A stretch of DNA of 64,000 bases from Actinomycetota bacterium. GTDB lineage: Bacteria; Actinomycetota; Actinomycetes; Streptosporangiales; Streptosporangiaceae. Shown here piece by piece: positions 8,241 to 16,526 of this stretch. Location of the stretch: NCBI GenBank assembly GCA_027313705.1, contig DAHVDE010000040.1:1-64000 (forward strand), given 5' to 3'. The notes under the pieces are model-generated. The model worked only from the letters and a program-made list of their open reading frames with translations, was not told where the DNA came from and made no database searches. Both the position numbers and the translations under genes were made by a program. Positions within the stretch are counted from its first letter, which is position 1; each line of letters begins with the position of its first letter.

Positions 8241-9347
8241 ATGAGCACAGTGGTAGTGGTCGGCGGCGGGATTCTCGGCTTGATGCACGCGATCGAGGGC
8301 AGGCGCCGCGGTTACCAGGTCGTGCATCTAGAACGTGAGGCAGGTACCCGTGGCGCGAGCGTGCGCAACTTCGGGCTGATCTGGGTGAGCGGCCGGGCGG
8401 CCGGGGCCGAGCTCGACCTTGCCTTGCAGGCCAGGCGCCGCTGGGCCGAGATCGCGGCCGAGGTGGCGGGCACCGGTTTCCGGCCGCATCCTTCGCTGAC
8501 GCTCGCGGCGGACGACTTCGAGCTGGCCGTGCTCAAGCAGGCGGCCTGCCTGCCTGACGCACGGCGGCGCGGTTTCGAGTTGCTCGATCCGGCGGCCGTG
8601 CGTGCGCTTAATCCCGCGTTGCGCGGGGAGTTCGCCGGCGGCCTGCTCGGCGGGCTCGACGCGATCGTGGAACCCGGGGAGGTGCCCGCAGCGATCAGGA
8701 GGTACCTGCAGGCCGGGCCTGGCTACCTGTGGCTGCCTGGCCGCGAGGCGGTTGATCTCCGCGCCGGCGCGGTGCGTGATCACACCGGAGAGTGGCACGC
8801 CGGTGATCTCGTAGTGCTCTGCACGGGAGCCAGTCACACCGGAATCGCGGGCCCTCACCTGGCCGGCTATACCGAACCTCCGGTCAGGCGAGTAAGGCTG
8901 CAGATGCTCGCGACCGAGCCGTTCAGCGGCCACCTCACCACGTCGGTGGCTGACGGGGACTCGCTGCGCTACTACCCCGCCTATGACCTGCCCGCCAGGC
9001 TCGGGCTGCCGGCGCAGGGTACGGTAGCCGCGGCCGCGGCCGCGCAGTTGCTGCTCGTGCAGCGGCTTGACGGCTCGCTCACGATCGGCGATACGCACAG
9101 CTACGCCGAGCCGTTCCCCTTCGACGTGGCTGAACCGCCCTATCAGCACCTGATCGGTCAGGCGTCGCGGCTGCTCGGGTGCGAACTGCCGCCGGTGCGG
9201 TTGCGGTGGGCGGGTGTATACAGCCAGGTCACCGGAGCCGAGCTGTACCACAGGTCAACCGTCACCGACGACGTGGTGCTGGTAACCGGTCCTGGCGGCG
9301 CCGGCCTGACCTGTTCGCCCGCTATCGCGGAGGAGACCTTCACATGA
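8241..9347 (+). CDS. FAD-dependent oxidoreductase, TIGR03364 type (phosphonate-associated)
   Basis: 368 residues of the D-amino-acid/glycine oxidase fold. The N-terminal dinucleotide motif VVVGGGILGLMHAIEGRRRGY is followed by an ERE and by RNFGLIWVSG, which resembles the flavoenzymes found next to phosphonatase-like HAD genes (TIGR03364). The C-terminus has the second flavin contact (VLVTGPGGAGLTCSPAIAEE). The ATG at 8241 is preferred to the much earlier in-frame start because the flavin motif begins there and a GGGGGAGGG site precedes it. It overlaps the HAD gene by four bases (ATGA), a tight pair. Related flavoenzymes oxidise aminoethylphosphonate derivatives to phosphonoacetaldehyde; that substrate is inferred here from the neighbour. 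Confidence 0.8.
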   Translation: MSTVVVVGGGILGLMHAIEGRRRGYQVVHLEREAGTRGASVRNFGLIWVSGRAAGAELDLALQARRRWAEIAAEVAGTGFRPHPSLTLAADDFELAVLKQAACLPDARRRGFELLDPAAVRALNPALRGEFAGGLLGGLDAIVEPGEVPAAIRRYLQAGPGYLWLPGREAVDLRAGAVRDHTGEWHAGDLVVLCTGASHTGIAGPHLAGYTEPPVRRVRLQMLATEPFSGHLTTSVADGDSLRYYPAYDLPARLGLPAQGTVAAAAAAQLLLVQRLDGSLTIGDTHSYAEPFPFDVAEPPYQHLIGQASRLLGCELPPVRLRWAGVYSQVTGAELYHRSTVTDDVVLVTGPGGAGLTCSPAIAEETFT

Positions 9348-10024
9348 CCAGAATCAAGATCGCCTGCCTCGACATGGCGGGTACCACCATCTGCGACGAG
9401 GGCAGCGTGGACGCCGCGTTCTCCGCCGCGCTCGACCGCTTCGGGCTGCGTCCAGGTGCACGGGGCTACGAGCAGGCTGCCCAGATCGTGCACGAGACGA
9501 TGGGCCAGTCCAAGATCGACGTATTCCGCCGGATACTTGACCAGGAGACCGACGCGCAGGAAGCGAACAGCGTCTTTGAGCTGCAGTACGCGCATGCCGT
9601 GCGCGCCGGGGAGGTCAGGCCTGTCGTCGGAGCCGCCGAGACGCTCGCGGCTCTGCGAGCCGGGGGGATCAGGGTATGCCTGGCCACCGGATTTTCCCCG
9701 GCTACCAGGGATGCCGTGCTCGACGCGCTCGGCTGGCGGCCGCTGATCGACCTGGCGTTGTCACCGGCGGACGCCGGGCGCGGCAGGCCCTGGCCAGATC
9801 TGCCGCTGACCGCGCTGCTCAAGCTTGGCGGCGGCGCGGTGAGCGAACTCGCAGTGGCCGGCGACACCGCGAGCGACGTCGAGTGCGGGCTGCGGGCAGG
9901 GGCAGGAGTGGTCGCCGGGGTGCTCACCGGCGCAGGGAGCAGGGAAGAGCTGGCAGCGGCCGGCGCACCGCACATCATCGACTCGATCGCCGGCCTGCTG
10001 CCGGTCGTCGGCCTTGGGCGCTGA
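9344..10024 (+). CDS. phosphonatase-like HAD hydrolase (TIGR03351 type)
   Basis: 226 residues. The HAD motif I reads CLDMAGTTICD: nucleophile Asp, with Ala at the position where ordinary HAD phosphatases have a second Asp, as in phosphonoacetaldehyde hydrolase PhnX. A lysine in HETMGQSKIDVFRRIL corresponds to the Schiff-base lysine region of PhnX. Later motifs are LATGFS and VAGDTASDVECGLRAGA. Likely reaction: cleavage of the C-P bond of phosphonoacetaldehyde or a close analogue. The start overlaps the flavoenzyme stop (ATGA), which supports a two-step oxidation then cleavage route. The exact substrate is inferred. Confidence 0.82.
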   Translation: MTRIKIACLDMAGTTICDEGSVDAAFSAALDRFGLRPGARGYEQAAQIVHETMGQSKIDVFRRILDQETDAQEANSVFELQYAHAVRAGEVRPVVGAAETLAALRAGGIRVCLATGFSPATRDAVLDALGWRPLIDLALSPADAGRGRPWPDLPLTALLKLGGGAVSELAVAGDTASDVECGLRAGAGVVAGVLTGAGSREELAAAGAPHIIDSIAGLLPVVGLGR

Positions 10025-10060
10025 GCGGACGGCCAGGCGAGCGCGCTGCCACAGCGAGGC

Positions 10061-10834
10061 TCATGCTGCGCCGCCGCGGCTGGCGAGGGTGTAGTGGACC
10101 TCGAGGTGGTCGGCGGCACGGTTCGCGGTGATGGTCACGCTGTCCCCGGCCAGCAGCGCGTGGTCGTCGACGATAGCCAGGCCGGCCGAGGTGAAGCTGA
10201 CCTGATGGCTGCGCAGTGCCGGGCTGGCCGCTGGCCGGCCGAGGTCATGAGCGTCGTTCGCGCTGAGAGTCACGGTGGTGACGGTTTCGCTGGTCCGGCT
10301 GACCGGGTGGCCATGCTCGGCCAGGACGGTGTAAAGACCACGGCGGCACAGGTCGGCGAGGTCCAGGGCAGCGGCCAGCCTGGCAGGCAGGAAGGACGTC
10401 TGGACGATGACAGGCAGGCCGTCGGCCAGCCGCAGCCGGCGCAGCCTGAGTACCTCTCCGGCCGCGCCGAGGCGGGCATCGATGTCGTCGGGCGCCGCGA
10501 CGGTCGCCGCGGCGAGCAGCCTGGTGGTGATCCGCGCGCCCTGGGCGGCGAGGTCGGCGGCGAAGCTGCGCAGGTGGCCGAGGCCGTAGGCGTATCCGGC
10601 GGCCACGTAGGTGCCGCTGCCGTGGCGGGTGTCGATGAGCCCGTCGCCGGCGAGCAACCCCAGCGCCTGCCGCATCGTCATGATGGAGACCCCGAACTCA
10701 TCAGCCAGTTCGCGCTGGGAGGGCAGTTGACTGCCTGCCTGCCATCGGCCGCTGGTGATCAGGTCCCGCAGCGCGCCGTGGATGCGCAGGTACTTCGGCT
10801 GCCTGTCATCGGCCGTCCGCCTGGCGGCGCTCAC
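10061..10834 (-). CDS. GntR-family regulator, HutC/UTRA type
   Basis: 257 residues. N-terminal winged helix (about residues 12-80) with KYLRIHGALRDLI, LPSQRELADEFGVSIMTMRQAL and GLIDTRHGSGTYV, then a C-terminal UTRA ligand-binding domain. This is the subfamily that includes PhnF and other sugar-phosphate, amino-acid and phosphonate regulators. It is the last gene of the leftward group trpB-trpA-gntR and overlaps trpA by four bases. It ends tail-to-tail with the HAD gene. It probably controls the surrounding phosphonate-like block; the palindrome at 12796-12814 before trpB is the best candidate operator. The ligand is unknown. Confidence 0.88.
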   Translation of the reverse strand: MSAARRTADDRQPKYLRIHGALRDLITSGRWQAGSQLPSQRELADEFGVSIMTMRQALGLLAGDGLIDTRHGSGTYVAAGYAYGLGHLRSFAADLAAQGARITTRLLAAATVAAPDDIDARLGAAGEVLRLRRLRLADGLPVIVQTSFLPARLAAALDLADLCRRGLYTVLAEHGHPVSRTSETVTTVTLSANDAHDLGRPAASPALRSHQVSFTSAGLAIVDDHALLAGDSVTITANRAADHLEVHYTLASRGGAA

Positions 10835-11619
10835 GAACTGACCTGGTCGAGCGCGGTGCGCAGCGCGGCCACGTCGCGACCGATGCTGGCGCTGTCCGCG
10901 CCGTCAAGTACGCGGCGCATTAGCGCGGACGCGACGATGACGCCGTCGGCGTGGCTGGCCGCGGCGGCGGCACGGCCAGGGGTGTCGATACCGAAACCGG
11001 TCAGTACCGGCGAATGGCTGTGAAGGCGGGCGCGGGCGGACACCGCCCAGCGATCGGCGTCCGTGCCCTCGTGCGGGCTGCCCGTGGTGGCCATGACGCT
11101 CATGACATACAAGAATCCGCGCGTACGCCTGGCGATGAGCTTCATCTGCTCAGGTCCGGTGGCGGGAGTGACCATCAAGATGGCGTCCAGGCCGGCCCGC
11201 CCGGCCGCCTGGAGATAGTCGTCGGCTTCGGCCGCCGGCAGGTCAGGGATGATCACTCCGCTGAGCCCTGCGTCCGCTAGCTGGCGGCAGAACGCGGCCA
11301 GGCCGCGGGAGTAGGCGTGGTTGGCGTAGGTCATCGCGATGAGCGGGACCCCATCTCCTGCAACGGTGCTGAGCTGGTGCAGGATGCCCGCCACGCTGGC
11401 GCCGCGGCTGAGCGCGGTGGTGCAGGCTTGCTGGATGGTGCGGCCGTCGAGCACGGGATCGGAGAACGGCAGGCCGATCTCGATCGCGTCCGCGCCTGCG
11501 TCGGCCATGGCGGCCAGCAGGTCAGTCCAGTCGTCGCGGACTCCGCCGGTTACGTAGGTGACGAGGCTCGGCCGGCCGGCGGCGCGAGCCTCGCGCAGCG
11601 CGGTCTCAACGGCGGCCAC
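10831..11619 (-). CDS. trpA: tryptophan synthase alpha subunit, second copy
   Basis: 262 residues. Has the TrpA catalytic pair, Glu in IEIGLPFSDP and Asp in PVLDGRTIQQA, plus the loop IIPDLPAAEADDYL, YVMSVMATTG and [24 protein letters not shown]-like end (here DGVIVASAL). It should split indole-3-glycerol phosphate and pass indole to TrpB. A second, housekeeping trpA lies at 23274-24089; the two are clearly diverged, so this is not a recent copy. It overlaps the second trpB by 14 bases and gntR by four. Its position inside a phosphonate-like block under a GntR regulator is unusual. It may supply tryptophan under special conditions or serve a different beta-substitution reaction with its TrpB. 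Confidence 0.9.
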   Translation of the reverse strand: MAAVETALREARAAGRPSLVTYVTGGVRDDWTDLLAAMADAGADAIEIGLPFSDPVLDGRTIQQACTTALSRGASVAGILHQLSTVAGDGVPLIAMTYANHAYSRGLAAFCRQLADAGLSGVIIPDLPAAEADDYLQAAGRAGLDAILMVTPATGPEQMKLIARRTRGFLYVMSVMATTGSPHEGTDADRWAVSARARLHSHSPVLTGFGIDTPGRAAAAASHADGVIVASALMRRVLDGADSASIGRDVAALRTALDQVSS

Positions 11620-12784
11620 GGAGGAACTCCCTCATGGTGGCGGCGTCCTTGTCACCGCGGCCGGACATGGTGATGAGTACCGTCGCGCCGCCGGCCAGGT
11701 CTTTGGCGAGCGCGGCGCGGTGCACCCAGGCCAGGGCGTGAGCCGACTCGAGCGCGGGCAGGATGCCCTCGGTCCTGGCACACAATTCGGCTGCGGCCAC
11801 CGCCTCCTCGTCGGTCGCGGTGTGATACTCGGCGCGTCCTGACTCGGCGAGCCAGGCATGCTCAGGGCCGACGCCCGGGTAGTCGAGCCCGGCGGAAATC
11901 GAGTGCGCCTGCCTGATCTGGCCGTCGTCGTCTTGCAGGAACCAGGATAGTGCGCCGTGCAGCACGCCGGTGCGCCCGTCGGTCAGCGCTGCCCCGCCCG
12001 CAGCCTCCACGCCGACCAGCCTCGCCTGGGTGCCGGCGAAGCCGGCGAAGGTCCCTGCCGCATTGGATCCGCCGCCTACGCAGGCGACGACGACGTCAGG
12101 TGCAGCAACGGCAAGCAGTTCCGCGCACTGGGCGCGCGCCTCGTCACCGATGACCCGCTGGAATTCCCGAACCAGCCAGGGATAGGGGTGCGGGCCGAGC
12201 ACCGATCCGATGCAGTAGTGCGTGGAGTCCACGGCGGTTACCCAGTGCCGCAGCGCCTCGCTGGTCGCGTCCTTGAGCGTGCGCGCCCCGGCGGTGACCG
12301 GCACGACGGTCGCCCCGAGCAACTCCATCCTGAACACGTTGAGCTCTTGCCGCGCGACGTCCTTCGCGCCCATGTACACGGTGCAGCCAAGGCCCAGGTG
12401 CGCGGCTACCGTCGCGGTGGCGACCCCGTGCTGGCCAGCGCCGGTCTCGGCGACCAGTGCGGTCTTGCCGATCCGCTTCGCCAGCAGCCCTTGGCCAATC
12501 GCGTTGTTGATCTTATGGCTGCCGGTGTGGGCGAGATCTTCGCGTTTGAGCAGCACCCGTACTCCAAGCACCTCGGACAGGCGGGCCGCCTCGGTCACCG
12601 GGGTCGGCCGGCCAGCATAGGAGCGCTGCAGCCCGGCCAGCGCGGCAAGGAAGTCCGCATCCGCCATGGCCGCGCGGAAAGCCGACGCAAGCTGCTCGCA
12701 CGCAGGCACGAGCGCCTCGGGGACGAAACACCCGCCGAATGACCCGAACCAGCCGCGTGGCCCTGGGTCGTCCATCGCGGCCAT
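11606..12784 (-). CDS. trpB: tryptophan synthase beta subunit, second copy
   Basis: 392 residues, close to the usual length. Motifs: GWFGSFGGCFVPEAL at the N-terminus, the PLP lysine in [43 protein letters not shown], the phosphate-binding [12 protein letters not shown] and [11 protein letters not shown]. By eye about half the residues match the housekeeping TrpB at 22048-23277. The ATG at 12784 is chosen because an AAGGAG site lies six bases upstream and the protein begins where TrpB should; the frame stays open further upstream, but that stretch is antisense to the next gene. A strong inverted repeat overlaps the region just before the ribosome binding site. All catalytic motifs are intact. 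Confidence 0.92.
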   Translation of the reverse strand: MAAMDDPGPRGWFGSFGGCFVPEALVPACEQLASAFRAAMADADFLAALAGLQRSYAGRPTPVTEAARLSEVLGVRVLLKREDLAHTGSHKINNAIGQGLLAKRIGKTALVAETGAGQHGVATATVAAHLGLGCTVYMGAKDVARQELNVFRMELLGATVVPVTAGARTLKDATSEALRHWVTAVDSTHYCIGSVLGPHPYPWLVREFQRVIGDEARAQCAELLAVAAPDVVVACVGGGSNAAGTFAGFAGTQARLVGVEAAGGAALTDGRTGVLHGALSWFLQDDDGQIRQAHSISAGLDYPGVGPEHAWLAESGRAEYHTATDEEAVAAAELCARTEGILPALESAHALAWVHRAALAKDLAGGATVLITMSGRGDKDAATMREFLRGRR

Positions 12785-12795
12785 CACATCTCCTT

Positions 12796-12814
12796 CTTCT
12801 AGTCTTCTAGAAGA
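12796..12814 (-). promoter_or_regulatory. candidate GntR operator before the second trpB
   Basis: CTTCTAG (12796-12802) and CTAGAAG (12807-12813) form a perfect 7-bp inverted repeat with a 4-base spacer. The second half also sits in a perfect 12-bp palindrome, TCTTCTAGAAGA (12803-12814). The TCTAGA core resembles sites of HutC-type GntR regulators such as DasR (TGGTCTAGACCA). It lies directly upstream of the ribosome binding site of trpB, whose operon ends with a HutC-type regulator gene. Confidence 0.6.
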
Positions 12815-12857
12815 GTAACATGTCGCGATGCACTGCAGCGCCGCAGCTGCGTTAGCG

Positions 12858-14486
12858 CTAGCGGCCTGGCGGCTTGCGGGTGGCCGGGGCCGGGCTCTGG
12901 CGGCGTGGCCAGTCGACGGGGAGCACGACATTGCGGTCGGCGGCTGACCCGGCTCCGGCTCCGCCTTCCGCCGTGATCGTTTCCCTGAGCTGCCAGTCGT
13001 TGGCGGCCAGTTCCCTGCCAAGTGCGGCGAGATCCTCAGGTGCGCCAGAGCCTTTGAACCGCGCGGGTCCGGCGCTGTCGATGACGGTGCAGCACAGCGC
13101 GAGGCCGGTCCCGGTTTCCAGCAACTCGATGATCCTGGCTTGCTGCGGCCAGTCGACATGGGACGCCGTCGTGATCTGCCAGAAGCCGCCAGCCGTGCCC
13201 TCGTCGAACACGGGGGTGACCGAGTGCACGTGGGTGTGGCCATTGACCCAGGCGATCACGCACGGGTGCGAAAGCAGCAGGTCGCGCACCTCCGCCGCCA
13301 GGACACGGCGGTCCTCTCCTGGTGGCCGGTAGTCATTGATCATCGTTTCCAGCGGGTGGTGGCTGAAGATGATCACGGGCCGGCCCGCGCTCGCGGTCAG
13401 TTCCGCCGCGAGCCAGCCGAACTGGGTCTCGTCCAGCGATCCTTGCCAGCCGCCGTGCGGGTTCACCGTGTCGATCACGACGCACCTGACCGTGCCCCAG
13501 TCGAACGAGTAGTAGGCAGTGCCCTGATCCGCGTTGCGCTGGCTGTAACCGTGCCCGACCGGCGCGCCTGAGGTGCGGAAGTGTTCTCTGACGTGGAGCT
13601 GCCTGGTGACCGGCGCCCGGCCGGCGTCGGCAGTGATGGCCAGGTGCTTGCCTCGGCTGAGTTCAAGCAGCGCTTCCGCGTTGGCCGAGTCGAATTGCGC
13701 CACCGCTTCCGCCGCGTCAAGATCCTGCGGCGGGCTGACGTACTTGATGTTTCCTGTGGGGAAGTCCCGCAGCCACCCAGTCGCCGGGACGGTGCCTTGC
13801 ATCATGTTGTCGTGATTGCCGTGCACGGCATACCAGGGCATGCCGACGCCGGTCGCGGTGAACGGGCGCCGTATCGCCGTAAGCAGGCCGGGCACCTGCG
13901 GGAAGCCGTACCTGGCCCGCGGCAGGTCCTCGACGCCGCCCTCCGGGTGCCAGTACCTGTCGTCCTCGACGGCGGGGGCGGCTACTCCCTCATACCGGTC
14001 TAGATCTCCCGAGTCGGGCAGCACTCGCTCGCCGTCGAGCAAGTCGATATACCCGCGCAGTTCGTTGCGCTGGCAGTTGTCCGTTGCATCGCCAGTGACG
14101 ATCGTGAAGTCGACGGAAGCGTTGCTGCACGGCCCGCGCCCGATGGCTCGCAAGGACCTGACCATGGCCTCGGCGACCTGATAGGTGAGCAGTTCCTGAG
14201 CGCGGTAGCAGCCCACGATTCCGACCTCGGCGCGGTACGGCGAGTCCGGATCAGAGTAGCGATCGAACATCTCTGCCCTGGCCGGCGACTGATGATCCAT
14301 CACGTGCGTGTCCGACAAATGCGCCATCACGAGCAGCGGGCGGGCGGACCTTCGCCATCCCGGCCGCAAGCTGGCACCGGCCAGGTCGGTTCTGACCTGG
14401 TGAGACTCGCCTTCGACGCTGATCAGCGGACGGTAGCCGCCCTCGGCCGGCTGACCGGGCACTAGCCGGCTGCGGTCGGTGTTCAT
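12858..14486 (-). CDS. metallophosphoesterase, PPA1498 family (TIGR03767 type)
   Basis: 542 residues. The five calcineurin-like metal motifs are spread over a long protein: HLSDTH (Asp59, His61), VTGDATDN (about 131-137), HGNHDN, FSHHPLE and NGHTHVHSV. Long inserts between motifs match the PPA1498-type family, which in other actinobacteria occurs beside phosphonatase-like genes. No clear signal peptide is visible, although the family often has a Tat signal. It should hydrolyse phosphate esters with two metal ions; the substrate is not known. It is seven bases from the ABC ATPase gene upstream, in the same direction, so it belongs to the importer operon. Confidence 0.85.
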   Translation of the reverse strand: MNTDRSRLVPGQPAEGGYRPLISVEGESHQVRTDLAGASLRPGWRRSARPLLVMAHLSDTHVMDHQSPARAEMFDRYSDPDSPYRAEVGIVGCYRAQELLTYQVAEAMVRSLRAIGRGPCSNASVDFTIVTGDATDNCQRNELRGYIDLLDGERVLPDSGDLDRYEGVAAPAVEDDRYWHPEGGVEDLPRARYGFPQVPGLLTAIRRPFTATGVGMPWYAVHGNHDNMMQGTVPATGWLRDFPTGNIKYVSPPQDLDAAEAVAQFDSANAEALLELSRGKHLAITADAGRAPVTRQLHVREHFRTSGAPVGHGYSQRNADQGTAYYSFDWGTVRCVVIDTVNPHGGWQGSLDETQFGWLAAELTASAGRPVIIFSHHPLETMINDYRPPGEDRRVLAAEVRDLLLSHPCVIAWVNGHTHVHSVTPVFDEGTAGGFWQITTASHVDWPQQARIIELLETGTGLALCCTVIDSAGPARFKGSGAPEDLAALGRELAANDWQLRETITAEGGAGAGSAADRNVVLPVDWPRRQSPAPATRKPPGR

Positions 14487-14493
14487 CGGGTGC

Positions 14494-15678
14494 TCATGGC
14501 CGCGCGGCCACCAGTACCGCGTCTTCGGCAGGCAGGCTCACCTGCACCGACGCACCGGGGGTGAAATCGCCGGCGTGCGCGCTCGGATGGTCGACCTTGA
14601 CCGCGACCGCACCACAAAGCCGGACTCCGATCCTGCTGACCGACCCGAGGAACGCGCGGTCGGTCACGATGCCGTTGCCGCCCGGCTGCGCCTTGATCCG
14701 CAGCCCCTCCGGCCTGACCAGCACGTCCACGTCGCCGGCCAGTCCGTCGGCGGCACCCGCGCGCACGGTGAGCACCGAGTCGAGCACGGCGACATCTCGC
14801 GCGCTGGTGAGCGTTCCCGGCAGCCGGTTCATCGTGCCGACGAACTCGGCGACGAAGGCCGTCCTCGGATTGGCGTACAACTGGTCGGGCACGTCGACCT
14901 GCTCGAACTTGCCGCTGCGCATGACGCCGACCCGGTCGGCCATGGAAAGCGCCTCTTCCTGGTCGTGCGTTACGAAAAGCGTGGTGATTCCGAGGCGCTG
15001 CTGCAGCCCCTTGATCTGCTCGCGAAGCTGCAGTCGCACCTTGGCGTCGAGCGCGGAAAGCGGCTCGTCGAGCAAGAGCACCTGCGGTTCGATGGCCAGC
15101 GCTCGGGCTAGCGCGACGCGCTGCTGCTGTCCGCCTGACAGCTGATGCGGATACTGCCTGGCCTGGTCAGTGAGGCCGACCATGTCGAGCAGTTCGAGCG
15201 CACGCCGGTGGCGGTCTGGCCCGCGGAGCTTGCGCAGTCGCAGGCCGAAGGCCACGTTGTCGATGGCAGGCATGTTCGGGAACAGGCTGTAGCTCTGGAA
15301 AACCATGCCCATGTCGCGCTTGGCCGCAGGCATTGCCGATATGTCGCTGCCATCGACAAGCACGGAGCCGGAGTCCGCAGTCTCGAAGCCAGCGACGATC
15401 CGGAGCGCGGTCGTCTTGCCGCACCCAGATGGCCCGAGCAGGGCAACGAATTCACCAGGCTGAATGTCGAGCGAGAGGCCGTCGAGCGCTCGTGTCGTGC
15501 CGAACGTCCTGTACAGGCCGCGCAGCGTCAGCGACAGGCCAGCGGAATCGCGGTCGGCGCCTCCTGGACGGCCGCTCCCTCGTCCCTTGATGCCGCCGCC
15601 CTTGAGCACACCGCCCCTGGTGGCGCCGCCCGCGACGGCGCCGGCCGTCTTGTCGCCCGTGGTGGTGTCCGGAGTCAT
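14494..15678 (-). CDS. ABC importer ATP-binding protein, phosphonate-type
   Basis: 394 residues. Walker A GPSGCGKTT (about 82-90), Q loop MVFQSYSLFPNM, signature LSGGQQQR, Walker B LLLDEPLSALD, the H-loop LFVTHDQEEAL and a C-terminal TOBE region. This is the spermidine/iron/2-aminoethylphosphonate branch of ATPases. A Gly-rich extension of about 45 residues before the domain is unusual; the start is kept because ATG overlaps the upstream permease stop by four bases. It would power uptake through the two permeases encoded next. A phosphonate substrate is inferred from context. Confidence 0.9.
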   Translation of the reverse strand: MTPDTTTGDKTAGAVAGGATRGGVLKGGGIKGRGSGRPGGADRDSAGLSLTLRGLYRTFGTTRALDGLSLDIQPGEFVALLGPSGCGKTTALRIVAGFETADSGSVLVDGSDISAMPAAKRDMGMVFQSYSLFPNMPAIDNVAFGLRLRKLRGPDRHRRALELLDMVGLTDQARQYPHQLSGGQQQRVALARALAIEPQVLLLDEPLSALDAKVRLQLREQIKGLQQRLGITTLFVTHDQEEALSMADRVGVMRSGKFEQVDVPDQLYANPRTAFVAEFVGTMNRLPGTLTSARDVAVLDSVLTVRAGAADGLAGDVDVLVRPEGLRIKAQPGGNGIVTDRAFLGSVSRIGVRLCGAVAVKVDHPSAHAGDFTPGASVQVSLPAEDAVLVAARP

Positions 15679-16526
15679 CGTGAATCTCCTGTTTCTTGCC
15701 TGCCTACCGTGAATAGTGTCACTTCAGCACCGCCGCGTCGTCGTGAGCTCTGGCTCGCGACGGTCACGATCGCCATCAAGAGCACCCAGGTGACGAACAG
15801 GGCGAGCAGCGACGCGGCCGTCGAGACCGGCCCGCTGTCCTGCGAGAAGAGCACGATCCAGACCGGGAACGTCTGGTAAAGGTCAAGGCTCGCCATCGTG
15901 TACTCGCCGAGCACCAGGGCGACGGTGAGAACGATGGCGGAGAGCAGCGCGGTGCGCAGGTTAGGCACGACCACGCGCCACAATGTGGTCAGCCAGTTCG
16001 CGCCGAGCGAGCTCGAGGCTTCGAACAGGGTCCTGAGGTCAAGCGCGCGCAACCCGGTGTCGATGGACCGGTAGGCGAACGGCATCGCCAGGATCACGTA
16101 TTCGAGTGCCAGCAGGTCCGGCGTTGCCTTCAGGCTGGCCGGCGCGACCTGGAGTACCCCGATGATCAGCACGATCGGCGGGATCACGATCGGCAAGATG
16201 GTGACGACCTCAAGCACCCGGCGCAGCCTCGGCAGGCGCAGGTGCACGTAGACCGTGGTCGGCACCATCAGCACCAGGGTCAGCACGGTAGTGATGACGG
16301 CCAGTCTGACCGACAGCCCGAGCGCGGAAGAAAAGCCGCTCTGATGCGCCACCTGGCCGAATGCCTTGACCCCCGCGAATTTCAGCGCCGCATAGAGCGG
16401 AGTGAGGAAATACAGGCCGGCCAGCGACAGGATGAGCCAGCGCCACACCGGGAAACGCCGGTGCCGCCTGCCCCGGTGCCGCGGCACCGGGGCACTGGAC
16501 TGGGCGATCTCGGTTAGCGCAGCCAC
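15675..16526 (-). CDS. ABC importer permease (second permease)
   Basis: 283 residues with about six membrane helices: first at residues 28-48 (WLILSLAGLYFLTPLYAAL), the last near the C-terminus. The EAA-type loop that contacts the ATPase is visible around EASSSLGANWLTTLWRVVVPNLRTAL. Belongs to the binding-protein-dependent permeases of the PotC/PhnV kind. The start overlaps the first permease stop by 13 bases, and the stop overlaps the ATPase start. It ends with a short basic tail. Confidence 0.88.
   Translation of the reverse strand: MAALTEIAQSSAPVPRHRGRRHRRFPVWRWLILSLAGLYFLTPLYAALKFAGVKAFGQVAHQSGFSSALGLSVRLAVITTVLTLVLMVPTTVYVHLRLPRLRRVLEVVTILPIVIPPIVLIIGVLQVAPASLKATPDLLALEYVILAMPFAYRSIDTGLRALDLRTLFEASSSLGANWLTTLWRVVVPNLRTALLSAIVLTVALVLGEYTMASLDLYQTFPVWIVLFSQDSGPVSTAASLLALFVTWVLLMAIVTVASQSSRRRGGAEVTLFTVGRQETGDSR

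Noticed and set aside
11957-12742. 261-codon open frame antisense to the second trpB
   Set aside because: Shadow frame without motifs; trpB is supported by all catalytic motifs.
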